The translations under genes and the position numbers were made by a program. A stretch of 64,000 nucleotides of DNA from Romeriopsis sp046049545. Its GTDB lineage: Bacteria; Cyanobacteriota; Cyanobacteriia; Leptolyngbyales; Leptolyngbyaceae. Where the stretch lies: assembly GCA_046049545.1 (NCBI GenBank), contig JBJORF010000007.1, positions 1 to 64,000 on the forward strand, given 5' to 3'. Below the pieces are notes generated by a model, which had not been told where the DNA came from, ran no database searches, and was given only the letters and a program-made list of their open reading frames with translations. Shown piece by piece: positions 1-8,731 of this stretch. How positions within the stretch are numbered: the first letter of the stretch is position 1; each line of letters opens with the position of its first letter.

Positions 1-42
1 GAGCCAGTGAACCTCGAAACCTTAAAGGTTGAAGTTGCTTGA
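1..42 (+). CDS. Possible 3' end of an upstream gene (partial)
   Basis: Frame 1 is open from the window edge to a TGA at 40-42 and encodes 14 residues (EPVNLETLKVEVA at the end). The composition is protein-like and no start lies inside the window. It could be the tail of a gene cut by the window edge, but an open frame this short can occur by chance. No function can be given. Confidence 0.3.
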   Translation, partial: EPVNLETLKVEVA

Positions 43-260
43 AAAACGACATTTCAGCGAAGTTGCTGTTTGTGAGGTTAGTCAACTCGGATTTGATATT
101 AGGGGGTGATTCATGCGATGTATTAAATTACACATTGAATAGCCGCGCATTACTGACGCAAAAACCACGCTACATTTAGTGTTTCACTGAAAGGAATAGG
201 GTTTATAATCCTACCGATGGTCTTGTGGCCTACCCAAATCAATCTCCCGGTAATAGCGAC

Positions 261-290
261 TTGATTTCAAGCAATTTGATTTCAATCAGA
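261..290. repeat. 15-bp tandem repeat, 2 imperfect copies
   Basis: Two adjacent 15-bp units both begin with TTGATTTCAA. They lie just before the ribosome binding region of the gene starting at 302. This is one of many short tandem duplications between genes in this window. The rest of 43-301 shows no gene. Confidence 0.55.
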
Positions 291-301
291 GGCGAAGCAA
301 T

Positions 302-970
302 ATGAGTGATACAACTTCATTTTTGGGCGGTGCTGCCCTAGCTGGCCTCGCCGCGATGATTGTGCTGCGTGGTGGCATCAATTTTGGTGCGCCCACGATG
401 TCAAGTCCCAATGGTTCACTGTTGCCCGTACCGCCATCCCTGCCGACAATGAACGGCAGTACCCAGAATTTTTCGATGCCCGGTACAGCGTTGCCTTCGC
501 CTAGCCCAATGCCCGCGATCGCCAACGGCACTGATCGTACCTACGAAGATGCCAAGATCCGCCTTGAAGTCGATCAGCTCAAAAATCAAATCGAGCAGCA
601 GCAGCAGCAGATTCGCAGCCAGCAGGGATTGATCGATAATTTGACACTGCAAGCCAAGGCGAATAATTTGACCCCGCCTTCGCCCATGGCCCCACTCCCC
701 AGCCAATACGCTAATTCCCAACGCAACGACGATGCTGGCGCAATCGCGGGTTTGCCTTGGGCCTTGGGTGGTGTATTGTTGACCTTTGGTGGGGGTATTG
801 CGTTGGTAGGGATGATGTCCATGTTCGCCAAGCAAAACAACCGATCGGTGCGCACGGTGGAATATGTTCAGGACGATTATCCGCCCGCTTACATGATGGC
901 CCGTCGCCGCGCCCAAGCCCTACCGCCCCGTCGGACGATCAGAAGGGTTGATCTTGAGGATGTCGAATAG
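302..970 (+). CDS. Hypothetical membrane protein with coiled coil
   Basis: 222 residues, family not recognised. A hydrophobic segment lies near the N-terminus (about residues 7-24), followed by a Pro/Ser/Asn-rich stretch. A short Gln-rich coiled coil follows at about residues 87-115 (QLKNQIEQQQQQIRSQQ), then a second hydrophobic segment at about 150-172 and an Arg-rich cytoplasmic-looking tail. The ATG at 302 follows a GAGG-type Shine-Dalgarno sequence. Its 3' end overlaps the ATG of the ABC permease gene by 11 nt, which suggests co-transcription and translational coupling. Two membrane passes around a coiled coil would suit a scaffold or partner protein, but that is inference. Confidence 0.7.
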   Translation: MSDTTSFLGGAALAGLAAMIVLRGGINFGAPTMSSPNGSLLPVPPSLPTMNGSTQNFSMPGTALPSPSPMPAIANGTDRTYEDAKIRLEVDQLKNQIEQQQQQIRSQQGLIDNLTLQAKANNLTPPSPMAPLPSQYANSQRNDDAGAIAGLPWALGGVLLTFGGGIALVGMMSMFAKQNNRSVRTVEYVQDDYPPAYMMARRRAQALPPRRTIRRVDLEDVE

Positions 971-1895
971 TTCCGTTCCAAATTCACGATCGCAAGCTAC
1001 GGCAACCCCGCGTTGGCCGACGGCCCTCACGCCCTATGCTTTTCTGCTCCCGGCTTTATGCTTGTTGAGCCTCTGTGTGTTTTATCCGGTGCTTCAGGCG
1101 TTGTTCTGGAGTGTGATGCAGTTTGACCCGATCGCCGATACGAGCCGCTGGATCGGGCTAAAAAACTTTACTAAATTGTGGCGCGACCCCGTATTCTGGC
1201 AGGCGTTGCGCAATACCCTGCTCTACTTGGTTTGTGTCGTGCCGCTATTGACGAGCTTGCCGCTGGGATTAGCGATTCTCGTCAACCAAAAGCTGAAAGG
1301 GATTCAGGGGTTTCGAGTCGCTTACTACACCCCCGTCGTGATCTCCATGGTCGTCGCGGGCTTTGCCTGGAAATGGCTCTACGCCGGGGACGGACTGCTG
1401 AATCAAGCGCTCAAGGCCCTGGGGTTCACCAAAGTCGACTGGCTCACGAGTCCGGCGATCGCCCTCTTTGCGGTGATGGCGGTGACAGTCTGGAAAGGGC
1501 TCGGTTACTACATGGTGGTCTACCTCGCAGGCTTGCAGGCGATTCCGGCGGATCTGTACGAGGCCGCAGCGATCGATGGCTCCGATGGCATCAAGCAACA
1601 TTGGGACATTACGGTGCCGTTGATGAAGCCCTATATGCTGCTGGTGGCCGTGATTTCGGCGATTTCAGCGACGAAGGTCTTTGAGGAAGTGTTTATCATG
1701 ACGCGGGGCGGCCCCCTGAACGCTTCCAAGACCTTGGTCTATTATTCCTATGAGCAGGCGTTTGAAGCGGTGAGTGCGGAGGGCTTCAGTTATGGCTGCA
1801 CGATCGGGTTGGTGATGTTTTTGCTGATCCTCGTGCTGTCGGTGCTGCGGCTGGGTGTCCAAAAGCTCACAGAGGCCAATACACCCGAGCTTTAG
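960..1895 (+). CDS. ABC transporter permease, carbohydrate type (MalF/UgpA-like)
   Basis: 311 residues with about six membrane segments. It is an inner-membrane permease subunit of the binding-protein-dependent sugar/polyol ABC importers. The cytoplasmic EAA loop that docks on the ATPase is visible near residues 201-225 (YEAAAIDGSDGIKQHW, then a PLMKPY segment), as in the MalF/UgpA/LacF group. I chose ATG 960; an in-frame TTG at 948 follows AGAAGGG and would add four residues. No binding protein, second permease or ATPase gene is present, so the substrate is unknown and the partners must be encoded elsewhere. Function class is secure; substrate is not. Confidence 0.88.
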   Translation: MSNSSVPNSRSQATATPRWPTALTPYAFLLPALCLLSLCVFYPVLQALFWSVMQFDPIADTSRWIGLKNFTKLWRDPVFWQALRNTLLYLVCVVPLLTSLPLGLAILVNQKLKGIQGFRVAYYTPVVISMVVAGFAWKWLYAGDGLLNQALKALGFTKVDWLTSPAIALFAVMAVTVWKGLGYYMVVYLAGLQAIPADLYEAAAIDGSDGIKQHWDITVPLMKPYMLLVAVISAISATKVFEEVFIMTRGGPLNASKTLVYYSYEQAFEAVSAEGFSYGCTIGLVMFLLILVLSVLRLGVQKLTEANTPEL

Positions 1896-1956
1896 CGCTC
1901 AGTCTAGTACTTTTCAGCCTAGCGCCTGCTGCTTGTGTTTCCCAGGAGTGCTCCAG

Positions 1957-3474
1957 ATGCAAAATCGGTTCTTCGATCGGGCGTTGGATCAAGCGGCGAT
2001 TAAACAACGCATTCATCAATTAGACCAAGGTCGGGTCGGGTTTTACAGCATTGGGCTATATCCGGCTTCTTTGGCCTACAACTGTGCGATGCAGACTGAT
2101 GGCGGCAAGTATCTGCTGCTGGCACCCCGGCCCGATCGGGCCTTACTCGGCGCATTTTCCGAAGTCGCGATCCAAGGCATGGACCCGGATCACGTCGCGA
2201 CCATGCACGACATGAGCCAACACCGCAATGCCGACGGTCAGCTCGAAATTAATGATCTGCGCTATTTAATCGAACAGTGCGAATTGGTTGTTCTCAGCGC
2301 GAACAGTAATCACATTGAACAGGATTTGATCGATGCTTGCCGATTGCGGCAGGAACTGGGCCGGGAACAGGTGGTGCTGGCTTGTTTAGCGGGATCATTC
2401 AGTCACGATTTTATTCGGAATGAATCCTACGTCCTGTGTGAAAAAGTACCAAATCTGGGTTTCTTTTCCGGTTTCCATCGCCATGGTGCATTGCGTAACC
2501 CAGTCGATAGCTTTACTGCTAATTTTTGCCATCCCAATGCATTAACCGCACTGTTCGGCGCACGAATGCTCGATCGGCTCTCCCCCAATATCCAAGTCTC
2601 CCCCGGCATCCACAACGTCGAAGCGCAATATATTAAAGCCGCCAAAAACATGGCCTCAATTTTTGCGGGCTTTGGCTACGAATATCATCGCGAAAATACC
2701 GGCATTTTGCCGACGTTACTCACCCTGCTGCTCGATCAATGTATCGACCAAGCCGCCACACTCTCGATGTCTCGCCGCGATCGCCAAACCCTCTACAACC
2801 GCCAAGCGATCGCCCTGACCGAACTCGGCTACGGGGTGCAGCGGATTGAAGCGGCGATGAATCGCGGCGGGCAAATGGAGAAAGTGCGCGATCACACCTT
2901 TGCCCAGCTCACGGCCATGGTGGCGGATGTGCGCGGCAGTATGATGTTGCCTGTCTGCGGCAGTCCGACGCGCAACTTCCAGGCGGGGCAACTTTTAGCC
3001 GATTTAATGCGGCAATTGAACCGTTGTCCTCAGAGCATTGAGGAATTTGAAGATTGGTGTGAGCGATCGGGCCTGCGCAAAGGTGCCCTCGAAGGTCTGA
3101 AAGCATTGCGTTACTGGCCGCAGATTGTGCAGAAATACAAAATCCCCGTGCATGAAGCCTCGATGGTGAATTTGCTCTACATGTCACTCTATGGGAATCC
3201 ATCCGCGAAGGAAATTGCCTTCCGGGTGATGACCGAGAGCCGCGAATTATCGAATTATTGCCAAGAATCCGTGCGGCCCACCCACAGTCGCCAATATGCC
3301 GAAGCCCTGCATCACCTCGACAAGCCCGAGGCACTAGAATTACTCGTGAATGCGGTGATTGCCGATAATGCTAGAACGGCGATTTATGACGATAGCAGCA
3401 TCGATGAGGGGAATGATTTGGACAATGTGCCTGCTTATTTACAAGCCATGAATGTGATTGAAAATGTAATGTGA
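1957..3474 (+). CDS. GpsA/6PGDH-fold dehydrogenase-like protein
   Basis: 505 residues. ATG 1957 is preceded by AGGAG at 1944-1948 with good spacing; an upstream in-frame extension would run into the permease gene and looks non-coding. The N-terminal half resembles a Rossmann-type domain (segments VGFYSIGLYPASLAY, ELVVLSANSNHI, VVLACLAGSF). The middle contains NVEAQYIKAAKNMASIFAGF, which recalls the helix after the catalytic Lys in glycerol-3-phosphate dehydrogenase GpsA (ALKN-type motif). The C-terminal half is helical. It is longer than GpsA (about 330 residues) and I see no clean GxGxxG, so calling it an active NAD(P) enzyme is inference. It follows the sugar-type permease and may share its transcript. 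Confidence 0.72.
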   Translation: MQNRFFDRALDQAAIKQRIHQLDQGRVGFYSIGLYPASLAYNCAMQTDGGKYLLLAPRPDRALLGAFSEVAIQGMDPDHVATMHDMSQHRNADGQLEINDLRYLIEQCELVVLSANSNHIEQDLIDACRLRQELGREQVVLACLAGSFSHDFIRNESYVLCEKVPNLGFFSGFHRHGALRNPVDSFTANFCHPNALTALFGARMLDRLSPNIQVSPGIHNVEAQYIKAAKNMASIFAGFGYEYHRENTGILPTLLTLLLDQCIDQAATLSMSRRDRQTLYNRQAIALTELGYGVQRIEAAMNRGGQMEKVRDHTFAQLTAMVADVRGSMMLPVCGSPTRNFQAGQLLADLMRQLNRCPQSIEEFEDWCERSGLRKGALEGLKALRYWPQIVQKYKIPVHEASMVNLLYMSLYGNPSAKEIAFRVMTESRELSNYCQESVRPTHSRQYAEALHHLDKPEALELLVNAVIADNARTAIYDDSSIDEGNDLDNVPAYLQAMNVIENVM

Positions 3475-3510
3475 TAATTAATTCACACAGTCAACGTAAT
3501 ACATCTCGCC

Positions 3511-3597
3511 AAACCACCCCCTAACCCCCAAGTCTGGGGGAACATGAAACTACTTCTAGGCTCTAGCCCCCCCAGAATTGGGGGCCGGGGGGCGGTT
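3511..3597. repeat. GC-rich extragenic palindrome
   Basis: The segment has outer arms of type ACC-CCCCC-CCCCC and GGGGG-CGGGGGG-CGGT that are imperfect reverse complements. Nested hairpins lie inside: CCCCCAAGTCTGGGGG, and CCCCCCAGAATTGGGGG. C-run/G-run palindromes of this type are common dispersed elements in cyanobacterial intergenic DNA. It could also terminate the upstream transcript, although no T-run follows. The remaining part of 3475-3745 shows no gene. Confidence 0.7.
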
Positions 3598-3745
3598 CGC
3601 CTGGATCTGTTGCATTCATTTTTTGATTTGGTACTAGTCTACCCAGACTTAGGTAACCCACGCCATAGTCATTGATACAATTCAATTTGGGTATTCTGGG
3701 GTAATCGCGATCGCACTTTCATCGGCAATATGCGCCGATTTCTAC

Positions 3746-4678
3746 ATGTCTATCCAGTATCAAACCCTAATTCTCGTTGAACAAACTGAAACCCAGCTCA
3801 TCCTGCAAAAAGGTCAACCCCACGATCGCCCCAGCCGTGCTGGCCTCAAGTTCGATTTTCTCATCCTGATCGCGATTGCCGTCTTTGCCGGAATCTGGAC
3901 AATGCACCATCAGCGTGCCTTCTCCAGTGCACCGATAATTGTGTATTGGGCACCAGTGATATTGACCCTGATTTCACTAATTCTCGGCACGATATCGAAC
4001 TTGAATGCTATCACCTATGAGATATGGACGTTTGACCGTAGCCGCCAAGTACTGCAACAGGAAGGCTATTCCCGTCTCGGAAAGCGCATTAAATCTCACA
4101 TCCTGGAACAATTCACTGCGATCGAATTGACCGAACAGCAGGACGAAGGCTTTGTATACTATGCCATCAATCTGCTCAGGCCAAAGCGACGACGGCTGTT
4201 TCTCGGCTGGAGTCGGGGACATACCGATCTCCATGCCGCCATTACCCTGCATCACTACCGCCAGTTAACGCAGCAAGTTCGAGATTTCCTTTGGCCGGAT
4301 CAGCAAGGCCAACCGATACAGGACAAAACAACGGGTAAAAGTCTGAATCAGCCCTTGTCCGTGATCGATGAAGAACGCGCTGCCGCTGGTGAGCAATTGA
4401 AATCCTTTTTCTGGCTACTACTCGGCAATCGCGCCAAAAAGCAAACCCATATCGCCAATCTGCATCAACAGCTACTTCAGTCCCCTGATAATGCTGAACT
4501 GCATTGGCAAATGGCCCTCGCCCTCTCAATGTCGCGGACAACCCAATCAGATGCCGCGAACTATTTTCAACGGGCTAAGCAGCTTTATTTGAGGGATGGC
4601 GACCTGCATCAAGCTCGAATCGCTTCGATCGATAAAAGTCTTCGACAGCTTGAGCGCGGTCGCCGATCGCCCCCCTAA
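3746..4678 (+). CDS. Hypothetical two-TM protein with TPR-like tail
   Basis: 310 residues, ATG 3746. Two membrane segments lie near residues 36-53 and 63-83. They are followed by a soluble region that carries conserved-looking Trp/Tyr residues and resembles bacterial PH-like/DUF membrane proteins (TYEIWTFDRSRQVLQQEGYS, then about 60 more residues of alternating strand character). The C-terminal 70 residues are helical and tetratricopeptide-like (LLQSPDNAELHWQMALALSM...AANYFQRAKQLY). Its TAA at 4676-4678 abuts the stop codon of the opposing gene with no intergenic base (TAATTA). The first half could be a PH-like signalling or membrane-anchor module, but I cannot assign a function. Confidence 0.75.
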   Translation: MSIQYQTLILVEQTETQLILQKGQPHDRPSRAGLKFDFLILIAIAVFAGIWTMHHQRAFSSAPIIVYWAPVILTLISLILGTISNLNAITYEIWTFDRSRQVLQQEGYSRLGKRIKSHILEQFTAIELTEQQDEGFVYYAINLLRPKRRRLFLGWSRGHTDLHAAITLHHYRQLTQQVRDFLWPDQQGQPIQDKTTGKSLNQPLSVIDEERAAAGEQLKSFFWLLLGNRAKKQTHIANLHQQLLQSPDNAELHWQMALALSMSRTTQSDAANYFQRAKQLYLRDGDLHQARIASIDKSLRQLERGRRSPP

Positions 4679-5845
4679 TTAACCGCCCGGATTATCTTGC
4701 ATCATCGGTGGCGGCATACCTTCATCATCACCGCGCCCATTAGAGCCTTCAGCAGCCGATGGCAATTGCATCATTTGACTACCGGGGGCACAAGTGAGAA
4801 TACCTTCTTCCAAAATCGGCGTTTTCACAGGTTGCATGGAGGGTTTGTCAGTTTTGCAGAGGATTTCTTTTAGTTCTGATTGGCCAGAGGCATCACGGGT
4901 AATAAACAATGCCATCGTAATGCTCTTCATTTTCGCCCGCTTGGGAATTGCATTCATCTGCACGGTCATCGGATCAATCAGCTTCGATTCAAACCGATAG
5001 TCTTGATCCAATTCGGCCAGTCGCGGCGGTATACGCACACCCAACACAGCTAAATTAGTAACCGGGGAAAATTGACTATGTTCCAAGGCATAGGCTTGCT
5101 GGGCGCGCGACACGAGGTTCAGTCGCTCCGCCACTTTAACCTCATTCACCGCTTTGCCAAACGAAGCAGCCCCCACCAGCACCAGACTGCCAATCAGCAA
5201 ATAGGCCGGAGCCGCGACCGCGACATTCACCCAGCACCAGATCTTGGCCCGATTCGAAGCGGTTTCGGCTTCGTAGTAATCGCCTTTATCAAATTTCCCA
5301 TTCACCTGCGTCGCAAAGATTAACGGCACTAAGCTTAAGGGGAAACAAGTCAAAAATATCACCGCGATCGATGGTGCCAGATAATTCGGCGGACGCTCAC
5401 GGACGGGTTCAACGATCGGGCGCATCGTGGAGCGCGGCGTAGCGGGCGTTGGTGATGCTACAGGTTTTTTCTCCGGCAAATCAACAGTGACGGTATCAAA
5501 ACTAAATAGATGAGGCATGGTGCCCGCATTCAAATCGATCGCCTTCGTCCACACTGGCAGCGATTGACCGAGCAATTGACCATAAATTTGGATATTCGGC
5601 GTGATTTCCGCTAGACCTAACTGCCGTAGCCCATTTTCAATCAAGGGCGCAATTATCGCTTCCTCTGGAGCCACTTGACCTTCCACCAAAATCCGCAACG
5701 AGGCATCGTCGCGAATCACCTTTGCGGTTTGGCCATGGGGTTTGAGGGCTTGGCGCAGCAAGGCTTCGATCGCACTGGGATTACCCAGTTTTGCTTGGGT
5801 TAGAGCATCATTCGGCGTTGCAGAATTTTGGGAAGTAGTGGTCAT
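4679..5845 (-). CDS. CD225/dispanin and type IV pilin-like fusion protein
   Basis: 388 residues, ATG at 5845. Three parts are visible. Residues about 12-105 form a domain also found at the start of the M48 peptidase encoded at 7544-8731 (pattern ...G.P.AI..L....L...G......, ending G.S.P.W...IDL). Residues about 150-225 form two membrane segments with the CD225/dispanin pattern (FPLSLVPLIFATQVNGKFD, then GDYYEAETASNRAKIW). Residues about 228-340 match the cyanobacterial type IV pilin-like G/H group (RAQQAYALEHSQFSP, LGVRIP, DYRFESKL, EILCKT). The tail is Met/Pro/Gly-rich. There is no prepilin cleavage site, so the pilin-like part probably projects from a membrane-anchored protein and is not assembled into a pilus. 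Function is unknown. Confidence 0.8.
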   Translation of the reverse strand: MTTTSQNSATPNDALTQAKLGNPSAIEALLRQALKPHGQTAKVIRDDASLRILVEGQVAPEEAIIAPLIENGLRQLGLAEITPNIQIYGQLLGQSLPVWTKAIDLNAGTMPHLFSFDTVTVDLPEKKPVASPTPATPRSTMRPIVEPVRERPPNYLAPSIAVIFLTCFPLSLVPLIFATQVNGKFDKGDYYEAETASNRAKIWCWVNVAVAAPAYLLIGSLVLVGAASFGKAVNEVKVAERLNLVSRAQQAYALEHSQFSPVTNLAVLGVRIPPRLAELDQDYRFESKLIDPMTVQMNAIPKRAKMKSITMALFITRDASGQSELKEILCKTDKPSMQPVKTPILEEGILTCAPGSQMMQLPSAAEGSNGRGDDEGMPPPMMQDNPGG

Positions 5846-6108
5846 GATTATGGGTCAAGCACGGGAGTGGATCAGGGACAAATCGAGTTGAACAAACCGA
5901 TCGGGAGACTTAGTTAGGGATATTACGACTATGGTGCCCAAAGTCAAAGAATGAATCACATCATTCCGGTCGATGAATGCTGATGATGCGGTATTATGGC
6001 TGATTTTCTGGCAAATCGAGAAAGCTCAAGCAAATCATAATCACCGTTTCTGTAACAATCTTCCGAAAGCGCATTTTCCTCGCAACGATCGATGATCAGT
6101 GGTCGTAA

Positions 6109-6342
6109 CTGAAGTCAGATCCCTATCCTCAGACCGTCTCAATCCATAATTTAGTTACCCAATATTTGCTGTCCAAGGAAGGTTCTTGGGAATATTTCAC
6201 CACTCGGTTCACCAACAATTCTGGTGATATCGGTGACACACTAACAAATGCGATCTTAAACCAAGCTATCGCCAATGCTATCTGGCAAAATGCGATCAGT
6301 CGAGGTTTGAAGGTCAAATGGATCGATAACGATCAAGTATGA
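6109..6342 (+). pseudogene. Protein-like fragment without ATG start
   Basis: The frame is open from after a TAA at 6106-6108 to a TGA at 6340-6342. It encodes about 77 residues, including LLSKEGSWEYFTTRFTNNSG and AILNQAIANAIWQNAISRGL. The composition looks like real protein, but there is no ATG; the only alternative start is a TTG at 6166. I read it as the remnant of a decayed gene, or less likely a small gene with TTG start. The rest of the 5846-6506 gap shows no other gene or clear signal. Confidence 0.35.
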
Positions 6343-6506
6343 TTTCAAATAATCAAGCCAACTCAACGCTTCCCCCTGGGGCTAGATATGCAACATAATG
6401 CAGTCAGTTTAGCAAATCCCAAATGACGTAAGTATTTCGCCAAATTGAAGTTGGTGAGCCTTTTGCTAAAATCAAGTCAACCTTGTTTACTCCTTCCCCA
6501 ATTGCC

Positions 6507-7532
6507 ATGGCCGCCAACCCTAAATCCAATCCGCACAACCGCGGTTTACGCGGTTTTCTCAGTGGGACAACCTATCCCCTGCGCGCCCTAGCGGTCCTAA
6601 CAGAGCAGCCGTCACTCCGCCCCTATGTGCTCATTCCCATTTTCTTGAATCTGGTAATCGGGGCAACGGTTTATAGCGCCTTGCTGATCGGGGGGCTGCA
6701 CCTCATTAACCAATGGATCGATAGCTTACCGCGATTAGCCAGCGAACTCGGTCAATGGCATCCTCCAGCAGTCAGCCTGCCCGATGTTTCATTGAGCTGG
6801 CCAGCCTGGTTAACTGTCAATTGGCCCCGCTGGTTGAGCCTCAGTTGGTTCCATCTGCCACATATTGCATTACCACATATTCCTGTGCATCTGGCGCTAC
6901 CACGTTTGGCGCTACCGCACTGGTCGATCGACCTCCCCGCTCTGCCCAATTTCCAACTTCCCAGATGGTTACTCAATGCACCTCTAGCGATCGTCGAATT
7001 TCTATTACGAATCGTATTAACAATCGTATTGCTGCTAATTACCGGATTTATCTTTCTCCAATTTGGCTTTATTATCGGTGCACCGTTTTACGGCAAGTTA
7101 TCGGAAGCTGTGGAACGCATGAAAACGGGCAGCGTTGAAATTATCGAAATCAACCCAGTGCGGGAAATCGCCCGGGCCACTTTGTACGAACTCAAGAAGT
7201 TAACGCTGTTCATTGGGCTGGGACTGCCGCTATTGTTGCTGAATTTATTGCCGGGATTGGGCACTGCGATCGCGACGATCGGCACCCTCAGCCTCAGCTG
7301 CACCCTCGTTTGCCTCGACTTTTTCGACGCAACCCTGGAACGTCGCCGCTTAAAGTTTCGCCAGAAACTCGGGATTGTCCGGCGCAGTTTCCCGGCCAGC
7401 GGTGGGTTTGCACTGGTTTGCTTTGGTCTCGTTAGCATTCCGCTGATTAATCTAATCGGCATTCCCCTCTGCGTGATGGCTGGAACCCTATTCTGCTGCG
7501 ATCGGGTGCTCCCCTTGAATCGCGAAAAATAG
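6507..7532 (+). CDS. EI24-family membrane protein with Trp/Pro/His-rich insert
   Basis: 341 residues from ATG 6507 (a TTG at 6483 would add eight). It resembles the EI24/CysZ-like Pfam family of multi-pass membrane proteins: an N-terminal LRGFLSGTTYPLRALAVL segment, several membrane helices, and a C-terminal signature region (ELKKLTLFIGLGLPLLLLN, then LDFFDATLERRRLKFRQKLG). CysZ members move sulfate, but members in other bacteria are unassigned. Residues about 87-157 hold an unusual insert in which PHI, LPHW, LPRW, SWPAW and similar tri- to tetrapeptides recur, with little resemblance to normal soluble or membrane sequence. The gene stands alone between divergent or unrelated neighbours. Confidence 0.8.
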   Translation: MAANPKSNPHNRGLRGFLSGTTYPLRALAVLTEQPSLRPYVLIPIFLNLVIGATVYSALLIGGLHLINQWIDSLPRLASELGQWHPPAVSLPDVSLSWPAWLTVNWPRWLSLSWFHLPHIALPHIPVHLALPRLALPHWSIDLPALPNFQLPRWLLNAPLAIVEFLLRIVLTIVLLLITGFIFLQFGFIIGAPFYGKLSEAVERMKTGSVEIIEINPVREIARATLYELKKLTLFIGLGLPLLLLNLLPGLGTAIATIGTLSLSCTLVCLDFFDATLERRRLKFRQKLGIVRRSFPASGGFALVCFGLVSIPLINLIGIPLCVMAGTLFCCDRVLPLNREK

Positions 7533-7543
7533 GTCATAAAAAG

Positions 7544-8731
7544 CTAAGCAATCCGGTGATAGGCAACCGAATCATAGAACCGTTGCAGGGCATGAATTCG
7601 ATAGATCGTATAGGGATGGGTTTCAAACACTTCCGAGAGCTTCGACAATCCATCGCGCTCAATTTCACTTTTCTGTTGCAACAAAGCAGCAAGGTCCATT
7701 TTGTGAAACAGATCCTTGCCAACCGCCAGTTTCGCCAAGGCTGTGACCGAGGCTTCGAGATTTTGGTTCGCCAATAGTCCGCCGCGATCGCAGGTATACT
7801 CACACTTACGCGACCAAAATAGGAAAATCAAGCCCATCACCTGCGATAAAATCGGAATGCGCACAATATTTTCAACGGTGTTCGTCAAAACGGAAAAGCT
7901 CGTGTGATTGCATTTAATATGGGCAAATTCATGACCCAACACATAGACCAACTCGTCCCAGCTCATCGCTTCGACCAAGGCAGAATGTAGCACCACCGTT
8001 TTTTTTCGGCCCAAAAAGCCCAAGGCAAACGCATTGATTTCCGGACTTTGGACAAGAAACACGTCGGGCATCGTCATCGCGAGGCGATTGGCCGCCGTTT
8101 GCGCCGCTTGATGAATCTCCGGGAACTGGTAGGGTTGCACCTTCACTGCCCGCCCCAGGTACTGACTCTGCTGCACTTTCACCAGAATCGCAATCCCCAA
8201 CAAAGCGCCGCCAAATAAAAAGATATTAAACCGCAGCAGCGATAAAGTCAGCAAAATCGCCACAATCACACTGCCAACTAAAATTGCCTGCTCACCACTA
8301 ACCCGAAAATCCTTGGGATGGAGCCGCGATCGGCGCGGGGGAACCGGGTGATCAATTAATGGGGAATCCGATACAGAAGCCGATCGTAGATCAGTGGATG
8401 ATTTTGCGGCCAATTGCTGACTCAGATCCAGACGTTGATTCCACAGGGGAATGGATTCCCCCGATCGCTTGGCATAGATCATCACCTCGGCAATCTGAGG
8501 TGATTGCAGCGCCGTCAATCCCCGACGGATAATGCTCACCAATTTCGTTTGCGAATAATCCGCCTTGCTCGGAATCGTCAGCATCACTTGCAGCATCGCA
8601 GCGGACCAATTCACCGCCGCTTGAATTCCTTTGGATTTTAAGTTGTGATTAATCAGGGCCGCGATCGCCTGGGGCTGACCTTGTCTTGCCTGTTCCACTA
8701 ATCCCTGAGCATCCATCATCGCCGCATCCAC
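7544..8731 (-). CDS. M48-family membrane metallopeptidase with N-terminal accessory domain
   Basis: 395 residues from a GTG at 8731 (ATG at 8719 is also possible). The zinc motif HEFAH is at residues 267-271 and the third-ligand region CEYTCD at about 310-315, as in HtpX/Ste24-type peptidases. Two membrane segments lie at about 149-185. Residues about 8-102 are a domain that recurs in the CD225-pilin fusion encoded at 4679-5845. The gene ends 11 nt from the convergent EI24 gene. A protease of this type would act on membrane or misfolded proteins from the cytoplasmic face; its substrate is unknown. Family assignment is secure. Confidence 0.92.
   Translation of the reverse strand: MDAAMMDAQGLVEQARQGQPQAIAALINHNLKSKGIQAAVNWSAAMLQVMLTIPSKADYSQTKLVSIIRRGLTALQSPQIAEVMIYAKRSGESIPLWNQRLDLSQQLAAKSSTDLRSASVSDSPLIDHPVPPRRSRLHPKDFRVSGEQAILVGSVIVAILLTLSLLRFNIFLFGGALLGIAILVKVQQSQYLGRAVKVQPYQFPEIHQAAQTAANRLAMTMPDVFLVQSPEINAFALGFLGRKKTVVLHSALVEAMSWDELVYVLGHEFAHIKCNHTSFSVLTNTVENIVRIPILSQVMGLIFLFWSRKCEYTCDRGGLLANQNLEASVTALAKLAVGKDLFHKMDLAALLQQKSEIERDGLSKLSEVFETHPYTIYRIHALQRFYDSVAYHRIA

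Noticed and set aside
6129..6317. 62-codon minus-strand frame
   Set aside because: The plus-strand frame in the same place has better protein-like composition; the minus frame has no ribosome site.
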